From: Nitrospiria bacterium
GTDB taxonomy: Bacteria > Nitrospirota > Nitrospiria > JACQBZ01
Direction of reading: 5' to 3'
Assembly: GCA_919901335.1 (NCBI GenBank)
Contig: CAKKOZ010000024.1
Location: forward strand, 1-21,416
DNA: 21,416 bases
Part shown: positions 14,713 to 21,416 of the stretch, piece after piece
How the letters are laid out: every line of letters begins with the position of its first letter
Numbering within the stretch: position 1 is the stretch's first letter
Notes under the pieces: model-generated
What the model was told of the DNA's origin: nothing
Databases searched by the model: none
What the model saw: the letters and a program-made list of their open reading frames with translations, nothing else
Program-made: the position numbers and the translations under genes

Positions 14713-15942
14713 ATGATCCGGCATGCCAGCTTGTTCGTTGCGTCACTTTTATTAACCCTGTCGGGAACCGGCTGCGTCATTCATCCTCCCGCCGTTTCAA
14801 ATCAGGCCTCTTCAAAATCCCCTTACCGTCCGCTCGACACGCTCAAAGACGGCACGATTCTGCATCTGCCCACCGGAATCGAGGTGACGAAGGAGCAGAT
14901 GTTTAATCTCCTTTCAGGCGCGCGCGTCGTCTATGTGGGAGAGACCCACACCAACCTTAATCATCATCGGGTCCAGTTGGAGATTTTAAAAGGGCTGCTG
15001 GAGCGCTTTCCGGGACAGGTGGCCGTGGGCATGGAAATGTTCCAACGGCCTTCCCAAAAACAACTGGATCGTTGGAGCCGGGGCGAACTGGATGAGAAGG
15101 CCTTCATGGAAGTATGGCTTTCCAATTGGGATCAGTCCTATAATTATTATCGGGATATGCTCCGGTATATTCGCGACAAGAAAATCCCGCTGATTGCTCT
15201 GAATGCCCCGGATGATCTTGTTCGATCGGTTATGCAAAAGGGAACGGAAGGCTTGCCCGAAAGTCTGAAAAAGGAGCTGCCCGAAATGGACCGCACGGAT
15301 CCGTACCATCGGAGCTCGCTCGAGGCGGTCTTTGGCGGTCACGCTCACGGGAAAGAAGGCTTCGAACGGTTTTACCAGACGATGCTGATCTGGGACGAGA
15401 CGATGGCCCAGACGGTTGCCGGCTACCTCTCCGGTTCCGAGGGGAAGACAAAAAAGATGGTGGTTTTTGCCGGCGGGTTTCATGTAAACTATGGGTTCGG
15501 TCTGCCGAGAAGGGTCTTCCGTCGCCTCCCGGAACCTTACGCCGTCGTCATGCCGCACACGGCCGAGATCCCGGAAAACCGGAGGGAGCTCATGATGGAC
15601 ATTCAACCGGTCTCGATCCCGCTTTACCTAGCCGATTTCGTCTGGGCCGTGGGTTATGAAGATCTTGAGGACCAAATCGTCCATCTGGGCGTACAGATCG
15701 AGGGGACGGAAAAAGGGGTCGGGGTCCGTAAAGTCATGCCCAACTCAACCGCATCTAAGATCGGCATTCGGGAAGGGGACATCATCGTTTCATTTGATGA
15801 GAAATCCATTACCAAACCCTTCGATCTGACATATTTGATGAGCTTGAAGCAGGCCGGCGACCGGGCGGCGCTCCAGATCCTTCGCGGCGATCAGACGATC
15901 AACCTTGAAGCTAAATTTGAATCGGACCGCAAAATACAGTGA
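14713..15942 (+). CDS. Lipoprotein with ChaN domain (haem-binding-like) and C-terminal PDZ domain
   Basis: The 409-residue product starts with a lipoprotein signal peptide (MIRHASLFVASLLLTLSGTGC; Cys21 would be lipidated, although Gly at -3 is atypical). The central part (about 55-300) is a ChaN/DUF399 domain: VVYVGETHTNLNHHRVQ (about 72-88), VAVGMEMFQRPSQKQLD, and IPLIALNAPDDLVR. ChaN of Campylobacter binds haem as an iron-regulated outer-membrane lipoprotein. The C-terminal 85 residues form a PDZ domain (GVGVRKVMPNSTASKIGIREGDIIVSFD), usually a peptide-binding or protease-associated module. I prefer ATG 14713, with GGGGGA 4 bases upstream, over the in-frame TTG 14701. The following gene is 40 bases away and probably cotranscribed. 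Haem binding here is inferred from the family. Confidence 0.87.
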   Translation: MIRHASLFVASLLLTLSGTGCVIHPPAVSNQASSKSPYRPLDTLKDGTILHLPTGIEVTKEQMFNLLSGARVVYVGETHTNLNHHRVQLEILKGLLERFPGQVAVGMEMFQRPSQKQLDRWSRGELDEKAFMEVWLSNWDQSYNYYRDMLRYIRDKKIPLIALNAPDDLVRSVMQKGTEGLPESLKKELPEMDRTDPYHRSSLEAVFGGHAHGKEGFERFYQTMLIWDETMAQTVAGYLSGSEGKTKKMVVFAGGFHVNYGFGLPRRVFRRLPEPYAVVMPHTAEIPENRRELMMDIQPVSIPLYLADFVWAVGYEDLEDQIVHLGVQIEGTEKGVGVRKVMPNSTASKIGIREGDIIVSFDEKSITKPFDLTYLMSLKQAGDRAALQILRGDQTINLEAKFESDRKIQ

Positions 15943-15982
15943 ACTTGGAGAAACCATAAATTTAACCTATAAGGAGAGCATC

Positions 15983-16660
15983 ATGGAAATGCATAAACGG
16001 GAAAACACGGGTAACGTGGCGGTGGCGGACGATCCGGCCGCACGGGACCTGCTTCGCCGGGCTTTCGAGAAGACCTCACGCTGGCCGCAGGGATTCAAAG
16101 GTTTCACGGCCGATTTAACTTGTGAGGAGGAAGGACGCACCTCGAATGGCAGCGTTACGGTCAAATCGGCGCGCGAGGTGACGGTTGCCCTTGAACACGA
16201 GGCTCTGAAGAAATGGGCCGAGGGCCAGATCGGCATGATGGCGGTGCATCGCGGCCCGCGCTCGTTCGAAGAATCGGACGGGAAGAACAGCCTCACGCTG
16301 GGGGAGGAAGATCATCATCCGATGGGCCGGTTGCTGATCATCCACGGCGATGGGATGAATTCGCGCTACCGGATCAAAGACGACCGGATCACCCAGATCA
16401 ACCGCAGCATGGAGCGGGCCAAGTTCACGATCAATGTCGAAGACAGCCTCACCACCGGCGATGGAAAGGCCTTAACAACCCGTTACGCGGTTTTCTATTT
16501 CTCCCCGGCGGACGGCGCGTTGCGGCAGGTTGAGACCTATTCGGACAGCCATGCCGTTGTGAACGGTGTGTACCTTCCGGGCGTCCGGCGCGTGAGTTTC
16601 AATGAAAACGGAGCTGTTATCACACGTCTGCTTATTTTTGAACATCACCGGCTCCTCTAA
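15983..16660 (+). CDS. DUF3386-type protein of unknown function
   Basis: A 225-residue soluble protein without signal peptide or membrane segment. The N-terminal WPQGFKGFTADLTCEEEG and the C-terminal HAVVNGVYLPGVRRVSF resemble DUF3386 proteins, known to me mainly from cyanobacteria and some other bacteria; no activity is established. The pattern of alternating strands and the phrase DSHAVVNGVYLP suggest a LolA-like or lipocalin-like beta sheet, but that is a guess. ATG 15983 is chosen because AAGGAG (15971-15976) sits 6 bases upstream; the frame is open further upstream but overlaps the lipoprotein gene. Its position just after the ChaN-PDZ gene suggests a linked role. Confidence 0.75.
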   Translation: MEMHKRENTGNVAVADDPAARDLLRRAFEKTSRWPQGFKGFTADLTCEEEGRTSNGSVTVKSAREVTVALEHEALKKWAEGQIGMMAVHRGPRSFEESDGKNSLTLGEEDHHPMGRLLIIHGDGMNSRYRIKDDRITQINRSMERAKFTINVEDSLTTGDGKALTTRYAVFYFSPADGALRQVETYSDSHAVVNGVYLPGVRRVSFNENGAVITRLLIFEHHRLL

Positions 16661-16714
16661 CGTATCGGGGCGGCCAATCTCTTGCTCTCATCATTCCCCT
16701 CGGCCGACTATTTT

Positions 16715-18898
16715 CTAAGGGTTTCCATCACTGTAAAACCCTTTCGCCTTTCCGGCAAGATCCTCAATCAGCCGAGCGGGGGTGAAGCGGCCACCGGCCA
16801 AGCGGCCATATCGGTCAAGCGTCTCTTTGACCACCGCAATCCCAATCTTATCGCAATACTTTAATAATCCCCCCCTAAATGGCGGAAAACCTGCGCCCAT
16901 GATCAGTCCAAGATCAACATCGCCCGGGCCTTCAACCACACCTCTCTCAAGACACCATGCGGCCGTATTCACCATGATCATCACCAGACGTTCCGTGATC
17001 TCCTGATCGCTGATATTCGGCCGGAGAGTCATGCCGCGCTCTTTTCTTACAGCAGCCAGGACAGCCTCCAGTTCGGGATTGCCGTGCTTTTGTCGCCCTT
17101 CATACCGATAAAAACCTTGTCCGGTTTTCTTCCCAAGCCGCCCGGCCTCAAAAAGGCGATTGCCGATTCGCGATTGTTCGACCGGATCAAGACGCAAAGC
17201 GGTTCGGATCGTCTCGGCGGTATGGTAGGCGATGTCCAGCCCCACCACATCCATCATGGTGAACGGTCCCATCGGCATTCCGAAAACCCCCATCGCGCGG
17301 TCCACCGTCTCGACCGCAGCCCCTTCCTCCAAAAGCAGACCGGCCTCGTTTCCATAGGCCATCAAGATCCGGTTGACCAGAAAACCGGGACTGTCCGAAA
17401 CGATCAGCGGCGTCTTCCCGATCTGTTTGACGAAGGCCACCCCGGCCGCCAGTGTTTCATCCGAGGTCATCGAACCTTTCACGACCTCCACCAGCGGCAT
17501 CTGCGCAACCGGGTTGAAGAAATGAAGCCCCAACACGCGGTCCGGCCGCTTCGACGCATCGGCCATCGCGGTGACCGAGAGCGAGGAGGTGTTTGTGGCG
17601 AAGATCGCGCGATCGCCTGCGGCCTCTTGTAGTTCGCGAATCACCCGCTGCTTGATCTCCATCCGCTCGGCCACGGCCTCAATCACAAGATCACAGGTTG
17701 AGAATCCGGAGTAGCCCGTTGTGGCCGAGAGAAGACGCATCCGGTCGGCCGCATCGAACGGGCGAAGTCTCCGTCGTGAGACCCGTTTGTCAAACGCCTC
17801 GTTGATATTCTTGATCCCCTTTGCGACCGCCTCTTCGTTGATGTCCCGCAGGCGTACGGGAACCTCCTGCTGGAGGATCCATTGTGCGATCCCGGCGCCC
17901 ATCACGCCGGCGCCCAGAACGCCGACCTTCCGGACGGACGGAACCGTTTCCGGGGTCTTGATCTCATTCGGAAGTTTCCCGGCATGCATCCTCAATGTAA
18001 AGAGATGCAGCAAATTCTGCGTGGCCTCTTCCCGGATCAATACCTTGACGGCGTCTTGTTCCAGATCGAACGATTGGTGGATTGGCCGACCGACTCCTTT
18101 CTGGACGGTCTCGATGATCTTCAAGGGGGCCGGGTAACGGCCTTTTGTGGCTTGCATTACATTCTTCCAGGCCTGTTTAAAAACGAGCCATCTTCCGATC
18201 GAAGTCCGGTCGAGTAATCTCGTCATCAGCTTATCCTGGACGCGCCGTCGGGAGGCGATGATTTTCGCATCGCCCCGCGCCAGAATCTCGGACATAAACG
18301 AGTCGGCCTGCATCGGAATTTCTTTGGACGTGCCGACGCGGTCCACCAGTCCGATCCGCTCGGCCCGCCTCGCATCAAGTTGTTTGCCGGTCAGAAGCAG
18401 GTCCAGCGCAGCCGAGAGGCCGATCAAGCGGGGAAGCCGCGTTGTGCCGCCCCAGGCCGGGAGAATGCCCAGCATCACTTCCGGCAGGCCGATGCGTGTC
18501 TTCCGGTGATCGCTCGCCAGACGGTAACGGCAGGCCAGCGCCAGCTCCAAGCCGCCGCCGAGGCAAGCGCCGTGAATTGCGGCCAGGGTTGGGACGGAGA
18601 GTTCCGTGATTTTCTGATAAACATCGCGGCCCTGTCTTGCAAAGGCCAGCGTCGTCTCCGGATCGCTCAGGAATTTTTGTGCATCAATCTCGGCCCCGCC
18701 GATGAAATGGTCCGGTTTTCGGCTCAGGAAGACAACCCCCCTGATCCTGGAGTCGGTTTTGATGGAATCAATCTCGGCCGAAAGCTCCGTGAGAACCTGG
18801 GTCGAGATCAGATTGACCGTTTTTCCCGGAACATCAATCTCCACGCGGCAAATCCCGCGGTCGTTGACCGATCGATGGATCTTCTTCTCCATCGTCAC
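16715..18898 (-). CDS. fadJ: Fatty-acid oxidation complex alpha subunit (enoyl-CoA hydratase / 3-hydroxyacyl-CoA dehydrogenase)
   Basis: A 727-residue bifunctional enzyme of beta-oxidation. The N-terminal hydratase/isomerase domain has GGGLELAL with Glu118 and GLPEVMLGILPAWGGTTRLP with Glu140, both catalytic glutamates present. The dehydrogenase part begins with the NAD-binding GAGVMGAGIA (329-338) and has TNTSSLS and HFFNPVAQMPLVEVV with catalytic His459 and Glu471. Two C-terminal 3HCDH domains follow, the second ending near GGGLLKYCD-like and FTPARLIEDLA segments. Translation probably starts at GTG 18898, with AGGAG (plus 18909-18913) 10 bases upstream; ATG 18892 is an alternative. It follows fadI by 6 bases in one operon. 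Whether it is nearer FadJ or FadB cannot be settled; pairing with a FadI-length thiolase favours FadJ. Confidence 0.94.
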   Translation of the reverse strand: MTMEKKIHRSVNDRGICRVEIDVPGKTVNLISTQVLTELSAEIDSIKTDSRIRGVVFLSRKPDHFIGGAEIDAQKFLSDPETTLAFARQGRDVYQKITELSVPTLAAIHGACLGGGLELALACRYRLASDHRKTRIGLPEVMLGILPAWGGTTRLPRLIGLSAALDLLLTGKQLDARRAERIGLVDRVGTSKEIPMQADSFMSEILARGDAKIIASRRRVQDKLMTRLLDRTSIGRWLVFKQAWKNVMQATKGRYPAPLKIIETVQKGVGRPIHQSFDLEQDAVKVLIREEATQNLLHLFTLRMHAGKLPNEIKTPETVPSVRKVGVLGAGVMGAGIAQWILQQEVPVRLRDINEEAVAKGIKNINEAFDKRVSRRRLRPFDAADRMRLLSATTGYSGFSTCDLVIEAVAERMEIKQRVIRELQEAAGDRAIFATNTSSLSVTAMADASKRPDRVLGLHFFNPVAQMPLVEVVKGSMTSDETLAAGVAFVKQIGKTPLIVSDSPGFLVNRILMAYGNEAGLLLEEGAAVETVDRAMGVFGMPMGPFTMMDVVGLDIAYHTAETIRTALRLDPVEQSRIGNRLFEAGRLGKKTGQGFYRYEGRQKHGNPELEAVLAAVRKERGMTLRPNISDQEITERLVMIMVNTAAWCLERGVVEGPGDVDLGLIMGAGFPPFRGGLLKYCDKIGIAVVKETLDRYGRLAGGRFTPARLIEDLAGKAKGFYSDGNP

Positions 18899-18904
18899 GT
18901 CTGT

Positions 18905-20179
18905 TTATCTCCTCTCCACGACATAGGCCGCGCCCTGTCCGCCGCCGACGCAAAGCGTGACCAGACCGACGGATTGATCTCTTCGTCGGAGCTCGTACAG
19001 GATCGTCAAGACCAGGCGCGCGCCTGAACCGCCGAGCGGATGCCCCAGCGCGATCGCGCCGCCGTTGACATTGAACCGGTTCCGGTCAATCTCGCCGATC
19101 GGCTCCGTTCGTCCCAGTTGTTCCTGAGCGAACTTTTTTGAGGCGAAGGCTTTTTCGTTTGCGAGGATCTGCGCCGCGAAGGCCTCATTCATCTCGATCA
19201 ATTGGATATCCGAAAACTTCATCCCGGCCCGGTCAAGCGCCAACGGCGTTGCAAAGGAAGGCCCCAGACCCATTCTCGCCGGGTCCAGGCCGGCATAGGC
19301 GTAGGAACGGATTCGACCGAGCGGTTGATATCCCAGTGCGCGGGCCTTCTCCTCGCTCATGATCAGCAGCGCGGCGGCGCCGTCCGTAAGGGGAGAGGCG
19401 TTGCCGGCCGTGACCGTGCCGTTCCGTTGGTCGAAGACCGGCTTCAAGCGGGCCAGGTCTTCCATTTTAAGATTCTCGCGCGGCCCGACATCGTTCTTGG
19501 CAGCGATATCATAGCGGGGCGGGAGATAAACCGGAACGATCTCTTCCGCAAGACGGGGACGCGCCGCGACGGCCCGAAGATGGCTCATCAAGGCAAACGC
19601 ATCCTGTTCCTCGCGCGTGATCCCGAATTCCTTGGCCAGCACCTCGGCCGTGTCGCCCATCCGCATCCCGTTGAGCGGATCGGTCTGGCCGAGGATGCTC
19701 GGCTTGAGATCGCGGAGACGGATCGAAGCAAATTTCGCAATTTTCCGCCCCAGGGTTTTGGCTTTCGAGGCATCCATGAGGATTTCGGTCAGCCGTTTCC
19801 CGTAATAGAAAATCGGGATGGTGCTCATGGACTCGACGCCGCCGGCGATGACGACGTCGGCCATGCCGGCCCGGATCTTTTCGATCGCACTTCCGATCGC
19901 CTCCAGGCCTGAGGCGCAGTTGCGGTTGACCGTATAAGCCGGCACGCGGGCCGGGAGACCGGCGCGAATCGCGATGACCCGCGAGACATTGGCCGTGTCC
20001 ACCATCTGGCTGACCGTCCCGATGATCACCTCGTCCACGATCTTCGGATCGAGCCCCGTCTTTTCCAGCAGCTCGTGAACGGCAATCCGTCCCAACTCCT
20101 CTGCCGGGATGTCCTTGAAGACGGTACCGGACTTCGCAAACGGCGTGCGGACGCCGTCAATGATCACTGGCTCGGCCAT
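18905..20179 (-). CDS. fadI: Acetyl-CoA C-acyltransferase (3-ketoacyl-CoA thiolase)
   Basis: The 424-residue thiolase cleaves 3-ketoacyl-CoA with CoA to give acetyl-CoA, the last step of beta-oxidation, and forms a complex with the alpha subunit encoded next. The catalytic residues are visible: nucleophile Cys88 in VNRNCASGLEA, His380 in ALGHPLGGSGA and Cys410 in TLCVGGGQG. The conserved MNEAFAAQ block is also present. The length is nearer FadI (about 436) than FadA (about 390), with an internal insertion around residues 125-165. The start is unambiguous: AGGAGG (plus 20187-20192) is 7 bases before ATG. The fadI-fadJ order with a 6-base gap is typical. No acyl-CoA dehydrogenase or ligase gene is in the window. 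Confidence 0.94.
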   Translation of the reverse strand: MAEPVIIDGVRTPFAKSGTVFKDIPAEELGRIAVHELLEKTGLDPKIVDEVIIGTVSQMVDTANVSRVIAIRAGLPARVPAYTVNRNCASGLEAIGSAIEKIRAGMADVVIAGGVESMSTIPIFYYGKRLTEILMDASKAKTLGRKIAKFASIRLRDLKPSILGQTDPLNGMRMGDTAEVLAKEFGITREEQDAFALMSHLRAVAARPRLAEEIVPVYLPPRYDIAAKNDVGPRENLKMEDLARLKPVFDQRNGTVTAGNASPLTDGAAALLIMSEEKARALGYQPLGRIRSYAYAGLDPARMGLGPSFATPLALDRAGMKFSDIQLIEMNEAFAAQILANEKAFASKKFAQEQLGRTEPIGEIDRNRFNVNGGAIALGHPLGGSGARLVLTILYELRRRDQSVGLVTLCVGGGQGAAYVVERR

Positions 20180-20229
20180 CGAAAAACCTCCTAATTTGAT
20201 GCAACCATTATACTTCAGTCCGGTTTTAA

Positions 20230-20257
20230 ATTATAGGCCTCTTTCATTTCATGGAAA
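20230..20257 (-). promoter_or_regulatory. Candidate promoter of the fadIJ operon
   Basis: On the minus strand TTTCCA (plus 20252-20257) and TATAAT (plus 20230-20235) are 16 bases apart; the -35 lies within the end of the DUF5069-type gene. A second TATAAT occurs at plus 20207-20212 without a recognisable -35. Either would give a short leader carrying the AGGAGG site. Cotranscription from the upstream gene is also possible, since the gap is only 64 bases. I see no FadR-type operator. Confidence 0.4.
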
Positions 20258-20684
20258 TGCGGCCTTCGTCCATATCGATCAGATCAAAAACATTCAGCGC
20301 GGCCGGATCAACGATGACGGCGACTTCTTTGTAGACCTTTCTTCGCCACTGTGCCCATTCAGCATTCGGTCGGTAGACTTCAATTTCCGCGATCCATCGC
20401 TCCTTCTCGGCCGCCGTATGTGGTTTCGCGTGTCGCTCGACCCAGACCAGGACCTCCTGATCCGTCTTCGCAGATAAAATTGCGCTTCGCAGTTCTTCCG
20501 CATCCAGTCCGGTGAACGACAGAAACCGTCCGTCCAGTGTCAAACCGGGTTTAAGAAGATTGCCGATATATTCCGGCGGAAGCCTCCCTTTCGCATGCAG
20601 CCGCACCTTGTCGATCAATCGCGGCAGAAAAACATAGCCCCCGAGCGTTTCGCGAGGGGAGCGGAGGGGAGGGGGTTGATTCAT
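20244..20684 (-). CDS. DUF5069-type protein of unknown function
   Basis: A 146-residue soluble protein. The N-terminal RSPRETLGGYVFLPRLIDKVRLHAKG (8-33) and the middle RFLSFTGLDAEELRSAI (53-69) followed by TDQEVLVWVERHAKP are typical of DUF5069, a small family with no known activity. The C-terminal third (about 95-146) continues with charged helices. ATG 20684 has AGGA 7 bases upstream (plus 20692-20695), embedded in a perfect 12-base palindrome. The gene precedes fadIJ on the same strand, but I know of no functional link to fatty-acid oxidation. Confidence 0.82.
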   Translation of the reverse strand: MNQPPPLRSPRETLGGYVFLPRLIDKVRLHAKGRLPPEYIGNLLKPGLTLDGRFLSFTGLDAEELRSAILSAKTDQEVLVWVERHAKPHTAAEKERWIAEIEVYRPNAEWAQWRRKVYKEVAVIVDPAALNVFDLIDMDEGRISMK

Positions 20685-20685
20685 C

Positions 20686-20697
20686 TTAGGATCCTAA
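20686..20697. repeat. Perfect 12-base palindrome at the DUF5069 gene's ribosome binding site
   Basis: TTAGGATCCTAA is fully self-complementary and contains the Shine-Dalgarno AGGA of the DUF5069-type gene. It could be an operator or mask the ribosome binding site, but a chance palindrome of this length is also plausible. Confidence 0.35.
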
Positions 20698-20718
20698 TAG
20701 ATCGAATTTTATGTTTTA

Positions 20719-20790
20719 CGTAGGGACGACCCGGCGGGTCGCCCTGTTTATTAGGTCATGAATAGGGCGAGGCATCGCCTCGCCCCTACG
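20719..20790. repeat. Composite palindromic (REP/BIME-like) repeat, copy 1
   Basis: Two hairpins enclosed by outer inverted ends (CGTAGGG and CCCTACG). The left hairpin is built on CGACCC / GGGTCG around a GGC loop, with one G-to-A change relative to the other copies at 20726. The right hairpin is GGGCGAGGC / GCCTCGCCC around an ATC loop. The spacer between hairpins is about 19 bases. The right end overlaps the transposase gene and supplies its TAG stop codon. Confidence 0.85.
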
Positions 20791-21328
20791 GGTTTGCCTT
20801 TCTGTTCGGATTTTCATCGTCCGTGTCCCAATTCAACGGATTATCGCGAATGTATTGACGGACGCGGGTTAATTCGTCTTCGTTACGGATAATATGTTCG
20901 TAGTAACTGCGTTGCCAAATGGACAGTTCGATTGTGCCCCGCAGCCGGTTAATCCGCTTTGTCGTAACGGATTTAAATTGTCCGATGATTGCACCCAATG
21001 AATCGGATTGGATCTGTTTCGTAGGGGCGACCCGGTGGGTCGCCCTTTTATTCAGGGCGAGGCGCCGCCTCGCCCCTACAGGTTCGATGAAGATAATGAT
21101 TCCGTGGATATGATTCGGCATACAGATAAATTCGTCCAGGTGTAGATGAGGTCTTACAACCGCCGTCCGATCCCATTCATCCTGAATAATGGTCTTGTAG
21201 GCTGGATTTTCAAACAATAATTCGCGATCCCGCGTGCATATCGTCACGAAATATGCGCCCGGACGGGCGTAATCGAAGCCCTTTAATCGAACGGAACGCC
21301 GGTGGTGAATGTCGGGGTTGAAATTCAT
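20786..21328 (-). CDS. REP-associated tyrosine transposase (RAYT, Y1_Tnp family)
   Basis: The 180-residue protein has the typical start NPDIHHRRSVRLKGFDYARPGAYFVTICT, the HUH motif in CMPNHIHGIII (His73, His75) and the C-terminal block SYYEHIIRNEDEL with YIRDNPLNW. One of the C-terminal tyrosines should be the nucleophile that cuts single-stranded DNA. RAYTs are domesticated IS200/IS605 relatives that act on REP palindromes. Residues 84-103 are encoded by an internal repeat copy and the stop codon by another. I chose ATG 21328 because family homology starts there; a TTG at 21346 would extend it by six residues. No Shine-Dalgarno is seen for either, so expression may be low. The HUH motif and reading frame are intact. 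Confidence 0.88.
   Translation of the reverse strand: MNFNPDIHHRRSVRLKGFDYARPGAYFVTICTRDRELLFENPAYKTIIQDEWDRTAVVRPHLHLDEFICMPNHIHGIIIFIEPVGARRRLALNKRATHRVAPTKQIQSDSLGAIIGQFKSVTTKRINRLRGTIELSIWQRSYYEHIIRNEDELTRVRQYIRDNPLNWDTDDENPNRKANP
21021..21079. repeat. Composite palindromic repeat, copy 2, inside the transposase gene
   Basis: The left hairpin GGGCGACCC-GGT-GGGTCGCCC and the right hairpin GGGCGAGGC-GCC-GCCTCGCCC are both perfect 9-base stems. Outer ends are GTAGGGGCGA and TCGCCCCTAC. The inter-hairpin spacer is shorter than in copies 1 and 3, giving 59 rather than about 70 bases. On the minus strand it is translated in frame as VGARRRLALNKRATHRVAPT. Confidence 0.92.
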
Positions 21329-21362
21329 GGCCGTGGCGTGACGCAATTAAATATCATGATTT

Positions 21363-21416
21363 GTAGGGGCGACCCGGTGGGTCGCCCTGTTTGTTTGGTC
21401 AGGGACAGGGCGAGGC
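21363..21416. repeat. Composite palindromic repeat, copy 3 (cut by window end)
   Basis: It begins with GTAGGGGCGACCCGGTGGGT, identical to copy 2. It has a spacer close to that of copy 1 (both contain TGTTT and GGTCA), then starts the second hairpin with GGGCGAGGC at the window edge. It lies 35 bases upstream of the transposase ATG, so three copies bracket and interrupt this gene within about 700 bases. Confidence 0.85.

Noticed and set aside
16661..16714. Bidirectional terminator between the DUF3386-type gene and fadJ
   Set aside because: Only weak CGGCC/GGCCG complementarity with a long loop and no T tract on either strand.
20719..21416. CRISPR array
   Set aside because: There are only three copies, spaced about 300 bases apart, each with two internal hairpins and linked to a RAYT gene; no regular spacers or cas genes.

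Overview
This window looks like a chromosomal segment of a free-living, probably Gram-negative bacterium of moderately high GC. The grounds are an outer-membrane-type lipoprotein, a membrane-anchored pentaheme cytochrome c and an AmpG-like permease. The combination of a ChaN-PDZ lipoprotein, a DUF3386-type protein, a multiheme cytochrome and long GTAGGGGCGACCC repeats reminds me of Nitrospirota or NC10-like genomes. That is an impression, not something the sequence proves. Genes are dense, no gap exceeds about 150 bases, and no tRNA, rRNA or CRISPR array is visible.

Region 1 (1-5643, + strand) is a tightly packed housekeeping run: the 3' part of gatA, then gatB, eno, an ftsB/divIC-like gene, era and recO. 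Several junctions overlap by one to four bases. It covers tRNA-dependent amidation, glycolysis, cell division, ribosome assembly and recombinational repair. msrA follows (5747-6292), convergent with nadA (6303-7412, - strand), which has a clear sigma70-type promoter.

Region 2 (7562-11994, + strand) holds short genes of general metabolism and unknown role: a hotdog acyl-CoA thioesterase, a LOG-family Rossmann protein, an ABM-domain protein, a metallo-beta-lactamase-fold hydrolase, a SAM methyltransferase starting with TTG, a two-CBS protein and a membrane-anchored hypothetical.

Region 3 (12100-16660, + strand) is envelope related: a membrane-anchored pentaheme cytochrome c, an AmpG-like MFS permease, a lipoprotein joining a ChaN domain to a PDZ domain, and a DUF3386-type protein. 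Promoter-like sequences sit so close to the cytochrome, permease and thioesterase starts that the mRNAs may be leaderless.

Region 4 (16715-20684, - strand) is a beta-oxidation pair, fadI then fadJ, preceded by a DUF5069-type gene.

Region 5 (20719-21416) is a REP-associated tyrosine transposase (RAYT) gene with three copies of a composite palindromic repeat: one at its 3' end that supplies the stop codon, one inside the coding region read in frame, and one just upstream. A second, unrelated-looking palindrome is read in frame within the GTPase domain of era. These two palindromes inside proteins are the most notable observations in the window.
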